DNA from: Rhyzopertha dominica
Lineage: Eukaryota > Arthropoda > Insecta > Coleoptera > Bostrichidae
DNA length: 64,000 nucleotides
Reading direction: 5' to 3'
NCBI GenBank assembly: GCA_025024175.1
Contig: QCXZ01000001.1
Span: 26,220,942 to 26,284,941, forward strand
Shown here: positions 45,454 to 56,516 of the stretch, piece after piece
Layout of the letters: every line of letters starts with the position of its first letter
Numbering within the stretch: position 1 is the stretch's first letter
Position numbers and translations under genes: made by a program
The notes under the pieces: generated by a model
Told to the model about the DNA's origin: nothing
Seen by the model: the letters and a program-made list of their open reading frames with translations, nothing else
The model's database searches: none

Positions 45454-46339
45454 GTTATGATTAAGACCATTTAAAATAAAAGCTTTATTAAATATTACAC
45501 TCTAATCGTTGGCAGTCACTTCAGAANAGCTTGGATTCCTGCACTACGTAACGCATCTACGGGAAAATACCTAACCAACACGTAGCACCGCACCATTGGC
45601 GAAATCACAAGCAATCAGCGAGCAATTAATTGTCCTTCAGTAAGTGCCTAATTGATGAGTAGCGAAAAAACAACCACAAATATAAAATCATGCTTCACAA
45701 TAATGTTAAATCCCATCCTGCTCACTCTACAATCGATTTTTGGAAAGTAATGGTATTAAATTACTGGCTTAGCCATCCCATATAATCAAAAATAAAAGGC
45801 GTTGTTTTGAAATCCTGAAAAAAGCAGTCAATGCGTTCAAATTTCACATTTCAGTATGGACACTTCAGAATGGTTTCGACATATGAGAAAACGTAAAGAA
45901 TGTAAAGGTGAATGTTTTGATAAATTTCTGTAAAAAATTGTTCCTCATTGCTCTTCCCAAAATTTTTAGACTGTCTCACACGGAAAGTACTGTACATGTT
46001 TACTTTATTTTGAGATGGTCTAAATAGCTGTAGCTTTAGCTGTAGCGTACTAATAGCTAATTGTTGACTGAGTCATTTTGTAAATTACTAAACACTATAT
46101 AACACAGTTTTTACAGATTCAATTCCTAAGAATACATTCGGACTTCTAACCAAATGTTAATGCTTGGCTACAACTTAGCCAGTGGCAAAAAATAATACAA
46201 ATTTTGAAACGAAATATACCATAATAATTCTCGCGTTTTTGCGTGGATTCTGTTTTGAACATAATGTTAAATATAAGCATCCCTCTCATATGATTGAAAA
46301 AGAAACTGTGTCTCAGTTCTAAAGGAGAATAGGATAGGT
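45454..46339. other. Intergenic stretch, no recognised gene
   Basis: AT-rich, one N at 45528. No features beyond short meaningless frames, apart from sequence continuous with the Penelope end at the right. Confidence 0.35.
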
Positions 46340-46682
46340 ATCCAAATCTTTCCCGCTCTTCTAAGGGTATCATCAGGACAGGAATATAAAATATGGTACA
46401 AACCTAATGCGAGAAACATGTCCGAGCGGAACCAGATCCCAAGGAGGAAAGATAACGAAAACGATATAGAGTAACGTTGTACCGGGCGTTACGAGGGAGG
46501 TGGGGGTGCTTGGACCACAGAGTGAGGAGATTGTGGGGACAGCCGTAGTATGATTCTATATACCATATACCATCTTGGCGTCAGACTATTTGGATGTTTG
46601 GAAATGAAAATTTTCGTAATTTTTGTAAAAAAGGGGATATTTGCTGGAACTGACACATTGTCAAACGAAATTGTGACGGGTT

Positions 46683-46943
46683 TCATGCTGAGTGGGAAAA
46701 GAAACCTGATTTTATGCAGCGTTTATGTTCATTAAGCCTGGTTTTAATGGATCTACCTGTTTCACCGATATATACGGCACTGCACGAACAAGGGATGGCA
46801 TAAATACCTCTAGAAAATAAAGGATTTATTTTGTACTTCGGAAATGGAAGAATTTCTGACATTTTCAAATAGGGCTGAAAGATAATACGGATGAGTTGCT
46901 TCTTAAGAATTTTTGCCGATTCTGTGTATATCACCTTCAACAT
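46683..46943 (-). pseudogene. Penelope GIY-YIG endonuclease domain
   Basis: The frame reads FSRGIYAIPCSCSAVYIGET, then GRSIKTRLNEHKRCI. GIY and YIG are both intact, and the CxC pair between them and the ExG-RS...RxxEH continuation match the Penelope subtype of GIY-YIG nucleases, which nick DNA for target-primed integration. The C-terminal catalytic Glu region is frame-shifted away below 46740. Upstream, KMSEILPFPKYKINPLF links it to the RT part. Confidence 0.85.
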
Positions 46944-46949
46944 AAGGAA

Positions 46950-47169
46950 GTAATGCAGTGAATCTATAATTTTGGGGGTCGAGAGTTAGTTTGGATTTGG
47001 AGAAGGCTGTTAAGGTGTCTAGACTGTGAGGTCACATAATGAAAGTGTCGTTGACATAACGAAGCCAGATTTTAAATTTCAGGTCTGATAACTTTAAGGC
47101 TATTTGTTCAAGGGTTTCCATGAATATGTTTGCCACCACTGGTGACAATGGGGAACCCATAGGTGTAAC
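46950..47169 (-). pseudogene. Penelope reverse transcriptase fragment
   Basis: From 47169 downward the frame reads VTPMGSPLSPVVANIFMETL, EQIALKLSDLKFKIW and LRYVNDTFIM, then a stop, then HSLDTLTAFSKSKL. GSPLSP and the box Y-V-D-D-T-F are diagnostic for Penelope RT. Here the third residue of YVDD is Asn instead of the catalytic Asp (47050-47052 on the complement), and a stop follows four residues later. It continues into the GIY-YIG part through one frame break. Confidence 0.82.
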
Positions 47170-47490
47170 AGAAATTTGTTATTAGAATTGACCATGAAAT
47201 ATAAAATACGTTTAAGTGAGACATTTTTCTACTAAGTGTCTGCGAATATATCAAGCTTATTGTCCCGGGATAATAATTGACGGATGATCGTTACATTCTG
47301 GAATTGGGACTTTCACAATCTCCCCCCCCCCTCCTTTGTCGTCCAAGCATCCCAACCGCCCTCGTAACGTCCTGTNCNACGTTACCCTATCGTTTTTGTT
47401 CGTACCACATTCCATATCCCTGTCCTGATGATGCCCCTTACAAGAGCGAGCGAAACGTCGACCTTATTCGGAAAACAGACGAGATTTAAC

Positions 47491-48494
47491 CCAAAAAGAC
47501 CAAGATTTCAATCTAACTCTGGCCGCGAAAGCTTTACGTTCTTAGTATAGGATTTCACAAGTACAAGAAATATAAAACTTCCAAGTGACTTGTTGAAACC
47601 ATAATGCATATAGAGAAACATTTTAACTACTTCCATATTAAACAAAAAGTAGATGTGTGGTAAACGTAATGTCCTCAATGTCCATTAGCATTTTGCTTAT
47701 AAATCCTACAGCGAGCAACTCTGCACTCAAAGCAAGTGCGACCAGCATATGCTAATTTTAACTGATGACCCCATTAAGCGTACCTCCTGAACTAAAAACA
47801 CCTAATTAATAAATCCCATAAAAGAGCATTATCTCTCAATATTTCATGTCAGCGCTATGACACCTATGGGAGATCAGAAGGGTTAGGCACGACCGACGTA
47901 CGGTTGGGTTGGACTTCTCTATCGAGACCAGCTCAAATCATCAACGGCGATGGCTTTACGTCAGTCAGTGTTGCCAGATGCTAACAGTTTTTAGGAAGCT
48001 TGAGGATGTTTCAAAATATTAACATAATATCAGTAAGAGATTTTTGTTAATTAAAAGAAATTAAGTGCAGAATTGTTTTCTATGAAAGATATTCTAAAGG
48101 TAAACTTTTCAGTGACACCAAAAATGTAACATTTTCTGTTGTTGTTGTAAATTGATTGGTAGCCCTGCGTTCACTTGTCATTTAACAAAATATGCATAAT
48201 ATATAAATAAACTGGAAGCCAAAAGGTAATGCAGCATCTTGTATAGAAGTATATAGACGTTTTATTTTTATTACGAAAAAAAAGAAGCGATGAGGTTTCT
48301 CCCGCTTCATCTTAATTTTTAGTTTACGATTCTTACACCTATAACAAAAATAAACAAATTTATTAATACTAAATATCAACTCGCCAGTAACATAATTGCT
48401 GACTGTACCGGGTGTTGCAAAAAAGCAGAATGTTTAAAAACGTAATATTATGGACCAAAATAAAAAAAGTATTAATAAACATAAGTTAGCAAAA
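47491..48494. other. Intergenic stretch, no recognised gene
   Basis: AT-rich apart from 47880-47970, a small unique moderate-GC block. No coding region is supported. Confidence 0.35.
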
Positions 48495-48508
48495 TAACGG
48501 TTTCGGAT
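48495..48508 (+). repeat. 14-bp target-site duplication, left copy
   Basis: TAACGGTTTCGGAT, identical to 48698-48711, bracketing the small hairpin element. Confidence 0.88.
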
Positions 48509-48697
48509 TTTGGTTTGAAGGCTTTCGCGGTTGTTGTCGATAACATGTTGTTTTCTGGGGCTGCTTCTCACGTTGCTTTTTTGGTCTTGATGTTTCGACA
48601 CTAATGTCGGTAGCTCAGAAACTTCTGAGGAAGACATGAGTGCCGAAACGTTAATACTAAACATGCAACGTGGAAAGCAGCCCGGAAAACAACATGT
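48509..48697 (+). mobile_element. Small hairpin element with hammerhead-like core, copy A (189 bp)
   Basis: Bounded by a perfect 14-bp duplication. Structure: a unique head of about 34 nt (GGTTTGAAGGCTTTCGCGG), then a long hairpin whose outer stem pairs 48543-48576 with 48665-48697 (ACATGTTGTTTTCTGGGGCT against GGAAAACAACATGT, about 29 of 33 paired). Its interior folds again: GTTTCGACACTAATGTC against GACATGAGTGCCGAAAC. The right inner arm has CTGAGGA (48625-48631), then GAAAC (48645-48649), the order of the hammerhead ribozyme core CUGANGA...GAAAC. There is no coding capacity. A second, shorter copy lies at 60081-60182. Mobilisation by a Penelope-type enzyme is my inference from the core motif. 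Confidence 0.75.
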
Positions 48698-48711
48698 TAA
48701 CGGTTTCGGAT
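48698..48711 (+). repeat. 14-bp target-site duplication, right copy
   Basis: TAACGGTTTCGGAT, identical to 48495-48508. Confidence 0.88.
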
Positions 48712-48839
48712 ATTTGTAAATGTATTCTTTTTTTAACTCCCGCTTTTTTGCAAAAACGTGCTCTNCTTATCATAAAAAGCGGAAGTTTTGTGAAATAAAC
48801 ATTAAGTATTTAACTGTTGTCAGTCNACCACTTTTCGTT

Positions 48840-49560
48840 TGCTATGGCTGTTAATTGTAACGCAAAATTGGTCGTACCAATGGCATCGCCCTCGAAATGC
48901 GATCGTGAGTCATATCCAAATCGCCAGATGTCTTCATATCCTATGTTTGGAAGAATTCACCAAAGATTGCGTGATACCGGTTCATTGAGCAAATAATTTT
49001 ATTTATCCCAAGGTCAGTATCTGTGCAGCAGAAGAAGAAAAAATTATAGTACGCATAGAATATAGCCCGGGGACGAGTGTGCGGAGAATACCATCAGAGG
49101 TAGAAATTAGCATTCGTCTTGTTTGGAAAATTCTCTACGAGCAGCAGCTTTATCCATACTAAGTACAAATACTACAGGCGTTAAATCCACTTTCTGATGC
49201 TAAAGACGCCCGCTTTCTTGCCATTGTTCTTTTTTTTCACAATATGCAAGTTTGGACCGACGACATCAGACAGGCTTTTTCATAAATAATTTGGATGGGT
49301 ATTGTAGGCAACAGGTTTCTAGGTGTCGTTTTTTTTTACCGAACCAATTAGTACTGCTTTCATAAGCTTTTTGCAGAATACAATTGATGATCTTTTAAAC
49401 AAGAAGCAACAAATATAGTTTCAGCATGATGGTGCTCTAATGTTTAAACGAAACTTTCCCACGTAAATTGGTTGGAAGGGGCGGAACCTGCCAGATCGCC
49501 CGAAAATGGAGAAAATTAGGTGATGGTACTATTGTAAATAGCCTAGAGGAACTGCAGCTA
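48840..49560 (+). pseudogene. Tc1/mariner-superfamily transposase remnant
   Basis: A decayed plus-strand copy of an insect transposase with repeated frame changes. From about 48899: CDRESYPNRQMSSYPMFGRI, then HQRLRDTGSLSK (the helix-turn-helix region). From about 49028: AAEEEKIIVRIEYSPGTSVR, then VEISIRLVWKILYEQQLYPY, the second helix-turn-helix and linker. From about 49289: WMGIVGNRFLGVVFF, then HKLFAEYN, and QHDGA near 49426 (compare 'MHDGAPAHF', second catalytic Asp). Order and spacing fit a full-length gene that has lost its reading frame. The third catalytic block is degraded. No terminal repeats were located. Confidence 0.65.
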
Positions 49561-51394
49561 CGAAATAATAATTAAAAAAATAAGAAAAGGTTTAAATATT
49601 CTTCAGAAGATGGCGTGCCTGTTTGGAAATAAAAGACGAGTACTCTGAACATCTTATGTAACTGCACTTTTGTTTTTACTAGAAGCTCATTTTCTTTGTA
49701 CATAATAAATAAGTAATGAATAATTCCAAATAAACTTTTCAAATATGAAATCTTCCATATCTCCAAAACAGCTACTTTGCTGACCTGCGCTGGATTAAGA
49801 CTTTTCCAATATTGCATATTTAAATATTTTACACTGTTTTTTAACACCCTAGAGGTATAAGAGTTAGAAACTTATTTGTTTGCATTTGCAGCATTAATGA
49901 GGCTATCACTATAATACCACAAAATCGCATACCACTCTCTATAAAATAAATTACCCCCAAAGGAATTAACCCTATATCAAATACACTTTCCATAGGAGTA
50001 AAACAGCGAATTGCAAACTATAAAAAATTATCGTGGATAAATTTTTGTACTGTAAATTAATAACAGTTACCAAGGAATACATAAATATATACAATACAAG
50101 CACACTTAATATCAAAAATGAAATTAAACTACTTTTGATTTTTACATAAAACACCTATGAATCCGACAACGCCGTATAGCCCTTGTCATCCCGTCCACCC
50201 CTTGTCGAACCAGAGGATGGGGAATGCGCAAATCACACGCACATGTGTAGTTACGCAAGGCCAACCCAAAGTCATTTTAAAATATTGAGTATAATAGGCC
50301 TGAATTTAATCAGTACGCTGTATGTGAATGTGTGATAATACTGTCATTCGGAAAGAACGATAGCTCCGGTGGGATACGGCGCTTTTCCCCACAGAAATAT
50401 TCTAAATTCGTTCCATGTGTGTTTTATAATTTCATCCTTATTATAATGCAGTTTAACGCGCGCCTTTTGACGAGCGCGCGTCAGTGCAATTAGCTTTGTA
50501 AAGCACTAGGTGATGGAGCTTGACGAAGAATTCGTTAGCACACACAGAAAACATGCGGACAAGTTAAAATTGGGAGAGAAAAATTATCACTGAACAATGC
50601 AATGGAAACGAGAGCCACTATCTGCGACCATATCTACAAGGCTGTAAAGTTCCTCGCTTAATTATTACCTACTTAATTTCTTTATGCTGCCAATGTAGCA
50701 TAAACAGCTTCTTAAAACTAATTTAATTCACGTTCGAACAATAATCTTTAATAATTTTGTGTGAAAATATTATACCACGACTCTGGTTATTCCTGTTCTC
50801 AAATAAGTAATAAGCGTAACGTAAATAATGTCATTCTGTAGAACTAAGTTTTTCAACCTATCAGTACCTCTCTTTTTTAGCAATCTTGCTTGCTCCATTA
50901 TATTATCAGACCTGTCAGTCATATAGAGATTTGTATCAACTTATGTAAAAATCAAAACCATTAGGTTTAAAGCAGGGTTGCCAAGATTAAAACAAAATGT
51001 TTGGTACAGAATGCTTTAAATTTGTATGTTTTTTTAATAAATTATTTTTGTTGTAATGATTGCAGCTATTATACATATTCAACTTATTATTACTATAAGT
51101 AATGGCATTTCTGCTTAAGGTCATCACGCTTCTCAAACATTTAATTTAACGTATACGAGTATTTCGTTATTTTTTCTTGTTATAAAAAATATGAGGTGCA
51201 AGAATAAACCAAACTTCTTTTAATATTTGTAAACAGTATTGTTAAAATATTAAATAAATAATAAAACACCTATCAACACTTGGACATTAGATGCATCTGT
51301 TGCAAAGAAAGCAAAAAAAATTATATTTGCTCATAACCTGTTAAGAATGTGGGCGATCCAAAATTGTAGAGCACATTCTTAAAACACTTTTTGA
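49561..51394. other. Intergenic stretch, no recognised gene
   Basis: Very AT-rich, with a small GC-rich patch at 50440-50490 (GCGCGCCTTTTGACGAGCGCGC). No gene or clear element boundary. Confidence 0.35.
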
Positions 51395-52030
51395 CAAGCT
51401 NTCCACTAGTGCTAACAATAATTTAGTACGATGTTTCGTCTTCCAGCATTCAATATCAATTTTATTNTTTATGGACCCCGTACTGCAAAAAGACACTGTT
51501 GATTAAAAAAAATATTTTTATTAATTTGGTGTATCACACATAGTACTTTTTTTGCAAATAAATGCAAAAATACCGAAATCATATTTAAAATGATAATACT
51601 TAATAAATCTAGTAGTCTTTCAAAACAATTGCCGCAGTTTTGGCCATACAATCTAGATAGCTGTGCAAATGTCATTAAAAATCTTTTCGGATTCTTAATT
51701 ATGTCATGATTATTTATCTCATGCATTCTTTCGATGCAATTTGAAGAAAAAATAAAGGAAAATTTAGATTATTTTTGCCCATAACTTCTTCAGTAGCCAT
51801 GTGATCGCAAAAAAGTTGGTTATTATTAGGACAGTTTTTTATGAGCTATCTTATAGTGTTAGCAGTAATTTTGTACGAGTGATCATGATCTTTTTATTAT
51901 GGGCGTCATACAGGAAAGTAACACCGTTTGATGAAAACAAATTCTGGGTAAAACGATGTTTCGTACTTGGTGCTCCAATCACAAATAAATGCAAAAAACG
52001 AAATCCAATTTTTTTTATGTCTCAAAATGT
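51395..52030 (+). repeat. Diverged tandem duplication, period about 430-447 bp
   Basis: AGCTnTCCACTAGTGCTAAC (51398) corresponds to AGCTATCTTATAGTGTTAGC (51845), both continuing into TAATTT-GTACGA. Further on, GCAAATAAATGCAAAAATAC (51554) corresponds to ACAAATAAATGCAAAAAACG (51981). The copies are in the same orientation and strongly diverged. Nothing is encoded. Confidence 0.55.
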
Positions 52031-52174
52031 TATCAGATTCTGAAAAAACTTAGAAAAGCGCAACTTTGCCCTCATTTAATCTTTTGTTTTCTATTTCGAC
52101 TGTTTACGAGATCCCCATTATACAGAACCGAAACTTAATGACCCCATATAACATTTGTATTTTAAATTGAGAAT
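52031..52174. other. AT-rich spacer
   Basis: No feature seen. Confidence 0.3.
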
Positions 52175-52262
52175 TTAGGATGGCAATGCCATCTGTCAGC
52201 ATTACACTGACATGATGACAAAGCCACCTTAGACAGCACAGCATAAACATGCATTTTATTTG
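52175..52262 (+). repeat. Deleted copy of the 41.3-kb foldback element
   Basis: GGCAATGCCATCTGTCAGCA and TACACTGACATGATGACAAA, ending AAAGCCACC, match the left arm at 41351 onward. The sequence then jumps to GACAGCACAGCATAAACATG, the central part. An internal deletion has removed most of both arms. Confidence 0.8.
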
Positions 52263-53802
52263 TATTTTAACTTCTCAAAAAGTAGTGATTACATGAAATT
52301 GTGTGGTACTACTGGGAATACTTAAAAAGTACTGCATGCAGTCCCAGAGCACTGTCTGTGGCAAACTTAACATATGCAGTATTCTGCTATGACATATTTT
52401 TACCTATATATAAGCTTAAACATCTAGAACAGTTTAAACTTGTTTAGAACCATCAACAATTGTTTTGTTTTTATTTAAAAAAAATGATCACCGCTTTTTG
52501 GAGCAGTGAATGTGTTATTTTGCATCCTTATTTCACTCCCAGCATTTATCTTTATGAACCTGGAATTTCTGCAGTGGCTGCATTATGCACAAAATAAAGA
52601 TCTCGTCTAAATATAATAATATAATAACAGGATGTTAATTTCTGTCATTTTAGATTAATTCATTGTTGTGGTTTAAATTTCTTGGTCAAGCTGCTGGATA
52701 ATAATTGCAAAGCAAAATATGCACCCACCTAACTATTGCAGCTGCAACTGCTTTATTTATATTAGTTCCATGATGTTTATAATACAAGTGTTCTTATTTT
52801 TGTCATTTCAATAAACAACTTTCTCCACATTCAATATTTTTAGCTTCTTTTCTTCCCTCCTGAGAAATACGCCACCATACGTTGAACAATGCTACCATAT
52901 AAAAAAATGTAAAGACTAAGAAGACTTTTACAAAAGTATAGTTTCTTTTAAAAATGACATCCCTGCACATACATAACTTCAATAATGATGATTTTACGTA
53001 ATATTCATACCTGAAGAAAAACATATATTATTTAGTTGAGTTCCTAAATCAAGACGTGTTGGAGCAAATCTAAGGAAAAAATCTCAACTCGATGTACAGT
53101 TGCGCGTTTCCCATCAACCTGATTGGTACATTATAAATACATGCTGCAGGCGTACAGCTATTTATCTTCTTCTTTTAAATCTGAAGCGCGGCGTAAATTT
53201 ATCACTTCCCCGATAAATTCTAATAAAGATATACGCAAGTGGCCACGCGACGAGAAGGAAACTTTCCAATCGCAAGACGAAAAAGTTGAATGATTTATAC
53301 GATTTTAATGCGGCATTCGTCGTATTCTGCTATGATTGATACACGGGTTTTGAAATGCTTTGCGTTGAACGTAAGAATCTAGATTTCAATGACGCATTCA
53401 CTATTTATGTAAGATAATTCCTGATCAATTTGTTCAAAAGAATGACTATAAATATAAAATCGCTTAAAGTTTTAAATGCTAATAGTATACTGGCCACTCT
53501 CCAGATATAATAAATTATTATTAAACACGTACACTGACAAACGCACAAGGAACTAGAAAGCATCATCAAGTGCCGTTAGAGCCAGTGGACAATGGCGCAA
53601 AATCTACTACTTATAATGTCCCAGATGAATTTGATGGATGAACGATCAGGAGATCTTGGTAGACAAAGCCACAAATTGATGTTTTGTTTCACGTGGTCCA
53701 AAGATACTCTGATTACATGATATAGTCCGAATTTCGTTCGTTATTAAGTGGATTATAGGGGGTCTTGAGATAAAACGTGTAGTTCTACTACTTCTTCTTG
53801 TA
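52263..53802. other. Intergenic stretch, possible regulatory block
   Basis: AT-rich, with a unique moderate-GC block at about 53090-53350 containing ATTTATCA, TTTATACG and TGATTGATAC motifs. No coding sequence supported. Confidence 0.25.
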
Positions 53803-54210
53803 CACAGGGTGATTCGAGAATTTTTTTTTTATAAAAATGAATCGGGCGTATTTGACATCAAGTTACTAAAGTCCCTAGATAGATAAAGTACCGCAATTGT
53901 CCACCATTTTAGTGCAAAATATTAGAAAGGGATGGGAGAGGGAACCAAACTATCAAACCCGACCTTAAGGATTAGAAAACTGGCAGATATCAGATTCTCA
54001 TGCAGTGTTGTTTGACTTTTTCCTATAAGTAATTGGCATCGCGTTTGATGCATCAGAACTTATATCTGACACTTTTATAATCTTCAATGTTAAATTTGAT
54101 TGGTTTGGTTCCCTCTCCCACCTCTTTCTAATATTTTGCACTAAAATGGCGAACAATAACGGTTTTTTATCGATTTAGTGACTTTATGCGTTACAAATAA
54201 ACACAAGCAT
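53803..54210. mobile_element. Palindromic MITE-like repeat with arms of about 150 bp
   Basis: Begins CACAGGGTGATTCGAGAA. The left arm around 53910-53960 (CCATTTTAGTGCAAAATATT, then GGGAGAGGGAACCAAAC) is mirrored by 54105-54155 in inverse orientation (GTTTGGTTCCCTCTCCCACC, then AATATTTTGCACTAAAATGG). The centre is near 54030. The outer right end appears truncated against the next repeat. Confidence 0.75.
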
Positions 54211-54212
54211 AT

Positions 54213-56308
54213 CCAAAACTTTCCGATAAAATGTAGGTGGGAAATATAATTTTTAGAATCTGTATTTAATTATCTAAAGGTCTATTTACAACAATTTTTT
54301 TATAGTTGCCATGGTAACCACACTACACGCACAATAGCCTCGAAACTATATGCTATATTTTTTAACCCCTCAACCAAAATAGTATACACGACACTCACAA
54401 ATGTTGTTAGTTTTTTTCAGTTTGAGGTTGGCAGAACAGTATACACACCACACATAAGCAAGCAATTAATTTCCTAATTTATTAAATAGTAGTTCAGTTT
54501 GAATTGCATGTCTAATGACCGACACAAATGTTAATTTTTTAAATGAATTAATAATTTTTTCAAAAGCAACAATCAACAATTACCAAAAAGCAATGAATAG
54601 CGTTGAATCATTGACATTTGGTTCGATTGTCACAGAGCAGGGCCTACTTTATTCTAAACTAGCATGGTAAGACCCTGAACGTAACAGTAATAAGATAATC
54701 ATTAAAAATACATTTTTAACCTTTTAATATTATACTCGTCATTGGGGGTGCAAATTAATTTGAACTGTTAGTGTGTAAATGTATTCACGTATACTATTTT
54801 GGCAACAACTTCAAAACAAAACAAGCTATCAACTTCAGAGTTTTTCTTCAATTGTTCTTGTATAACAGCCCATAAAACAAAGTGAAAAAAATTATGTCGT
54901 ATCCTGTTCAGTTTTTCTTTAGAATTGAAAAATTATTTCTATTTTATGTCTTGTATGTACTATTTTGGTACCAAGTTCAAAACGAGAAAAGCTATCAACC
55001 CCGGGTTGTTATCACAGTTTTTCTTAAATATTATCCTACAAATTAGAGAGAAAAAAGTTTGTGGCCCCTTTCAGTTTTTCTTTAGAATTTAAAGGGAAAA
55101 CCTCTGTTTTTATTTTGTGCCTTGTGTGTACTGTATTGGAATTAACTTCAAAACAAAAACCGCTGCAAATTGAATCAATACTTTCACATCCAATTGTCAA
55201 AATGACATTCACGTTTTTATTTCTTATACTATACAATTAGTAATCAGGCTTTGAGCATTGTTTCTCTCTACACATTTTTTCTAAGCTAAACGATCCTCAT
55301 GATATTAGCAAAAATACATAAATTTTTAAAATCCGTTTTTTCCAAATAACTCGAAAAGTATTAACTTAACAAAAAAATTTCAAGAGTGCTTTCTGATCAA
55401 AAATTTTATTTCCTATATAATATAATATATAATTTAAAAAAAATCGTACGAACAGGGACCAAAATACGTTTTCTGGACATATTTCGAAAATGTCAAAATT
55501 TTGGATAAACTTTCTAAGACACTTTTTATTAGAAACATTTATTTCCTATCTGATGGTATTTTCATTTTTTGAATATATTATTTATATTCGGAGATATTTA
55601 GGAAAAACCGTTTTCTTTAAGTGACGCTTTTTTGCTAATATCTTTTAAACAATTTCTTGCACTGAAAATTTATAAGGGCAAATAATACTCGCAGTTATAC
55701 TACTAATCACATACTAAAAAAGAAAAAAAATAAAAAAATAAAAATTTTGGAAAAAGGGTAATTACCCCCCAATTTCGCTTCCTTCCTGATACCCTACTTA
55801 CCCTAAAAACAATAAGTCGCTTTGGGGAGTAGAGTTTGCCAAATTTTAAGTTCATATATTAAGTCTTTTGAAAGTTATCGTGTCCACAAACAAAACCGCA
55901 GACAAGAAATTTTTTGCAAAAATTTTGTTTTTTTACGTTTTCGACCATTTTAAAACAAATGAGCAAATAAAAAATTTTGAAAATTTGTTTGCCGATACAA
56001 TACTTTCCAACCTTTGGATGTGGAAGTAAAAATTATACTTTTTCAAATAAAGCCTTTTTGTTTAAAGGAATCATTTTTGGAACAGTCTTCAATAAATTCT
56101 AATCCACGGTTGGAAATCCCTGTAAAATGGGTCCTAGCTTGTTGAATTTGGTTGTGGTGTTTATAAAATACAACATATAGAAGCTTCGAGGTTACTTACT
56201 TTTATAGTATCGTAACCAGAGAGAAAATATTGTAACAAAACTTTTGGGTAATTAGACAGAGAATCTAATAATTTTATCTTCCACCTACATTTTACTGAGA
56301 AATTTTGA
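54213..56308. mobile_element. Large non-coding element with inverted ends, about 2.1 kb
   Basis: GATAAAATGTAGGTGGGAAA (from 54224) is mirrored at the right by the reverse complement of 56205-56308 (AGTAAAATGTAGGTGGAAGA). Both continue with alignable sequence (ATAATTTTTAGAATCTG versus AAAATTATTAGATTCTC) for about 100 bp. The interior holds a tandem repeat (54792-55200) and low-complexity AT-rich sequence. There is no reading frame, so it is a non-autonomous element or a pair of inverted copies with filler. Confidence 0.55.
54792..55200 (+). repeat. 168-bp tandem repeat, about 2.4 copies
   Basis: TACTATTTTGGCAACAACTT at 54792, TACTATTTTGGTACCAAGTT at 54959 and TACTGTATTGGAATTAACTT at 55129 start successive copies (periods 167 and 170). 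Each is followed by TCAAAAC-A and, later in the first two, TTCAGTTTTTCTTTAGAATT. Confidence 0.8.
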
Positions 56309-56357
56309 ATTTATTTGCGTTTATTTGTTATGTGATGTCAAATACACTTCCTAGCAG

Positions 56358-56516
56358 GAAACTTAGGAACTTCAGAATGTTATTTGAAAATTTCTCCAGT
56401 AAGTTTTTAGTTACTTTTTATCAAGGCGATAGCGTGATAGGTTTTCAAGATACAGCCGTTCCCGAATCACTATGTATAACGCAGGAAAGTCATGTTGCCT
56501 CCAACGAAGACCAAAG
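56358..56516 (+). CDS. Possible internal exon of an unidentified gene
   Basis: The block has an acceptor-like ACTTCCTAGCAG just upstream (ending at 56357) and an AAAG|GTAATT donor-like sequence at 56516/56517. The 159 bases (53 codons exactly) are open in the frame reading FENFSSKFLVTFYQGDSVIG, then FQDTAVPESLCITQESHVAS and NEDQR. Composition is protein-like and less AT-rich than the surroundings. I do not recognise the family, no partner exons were found within the window, and it lies just outside a repeat block, so it may be a chance frame. Confidence 0.25.

Larger units (their letters stand above)
46340..47490 (-). mobile_element. Penelope-like element flanked by inverted terminal segments
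   Basis: The coding core on the minus strand carries RT (VTPMGSPLSPVVANIFMETL ending near 47161, active-site box RYVNDTF at 47047-47058) and a GIY-YIG endonuclease (46683-46943). The left flank, read on the minus strand (about 46520 to 46349), and the right flank, read on the plus strand (about 47340 to 47456), share the same sequence: CCCTCGTAACG, ACGTTACYCTATCG and CCTGTCCTGATGATRCCC, followed by a GAAA core. So the terminal repeat is present twice in opposite orientation around the core, a known arrangement for 5'-truncated Penelope copies. The right flank includes a C10-12 run at 47319-47332 and Ns at 47377 and 47379. Confidence 0.8.

Noticed and set aside
3456..51467. Isolated N bases (for example 3456, 8859, 17875, 31551, 47377, 51401)
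   Set aside because: Single ambiguous bases, not scaffold gaps; treated as consensus uncertainty and not as biology.
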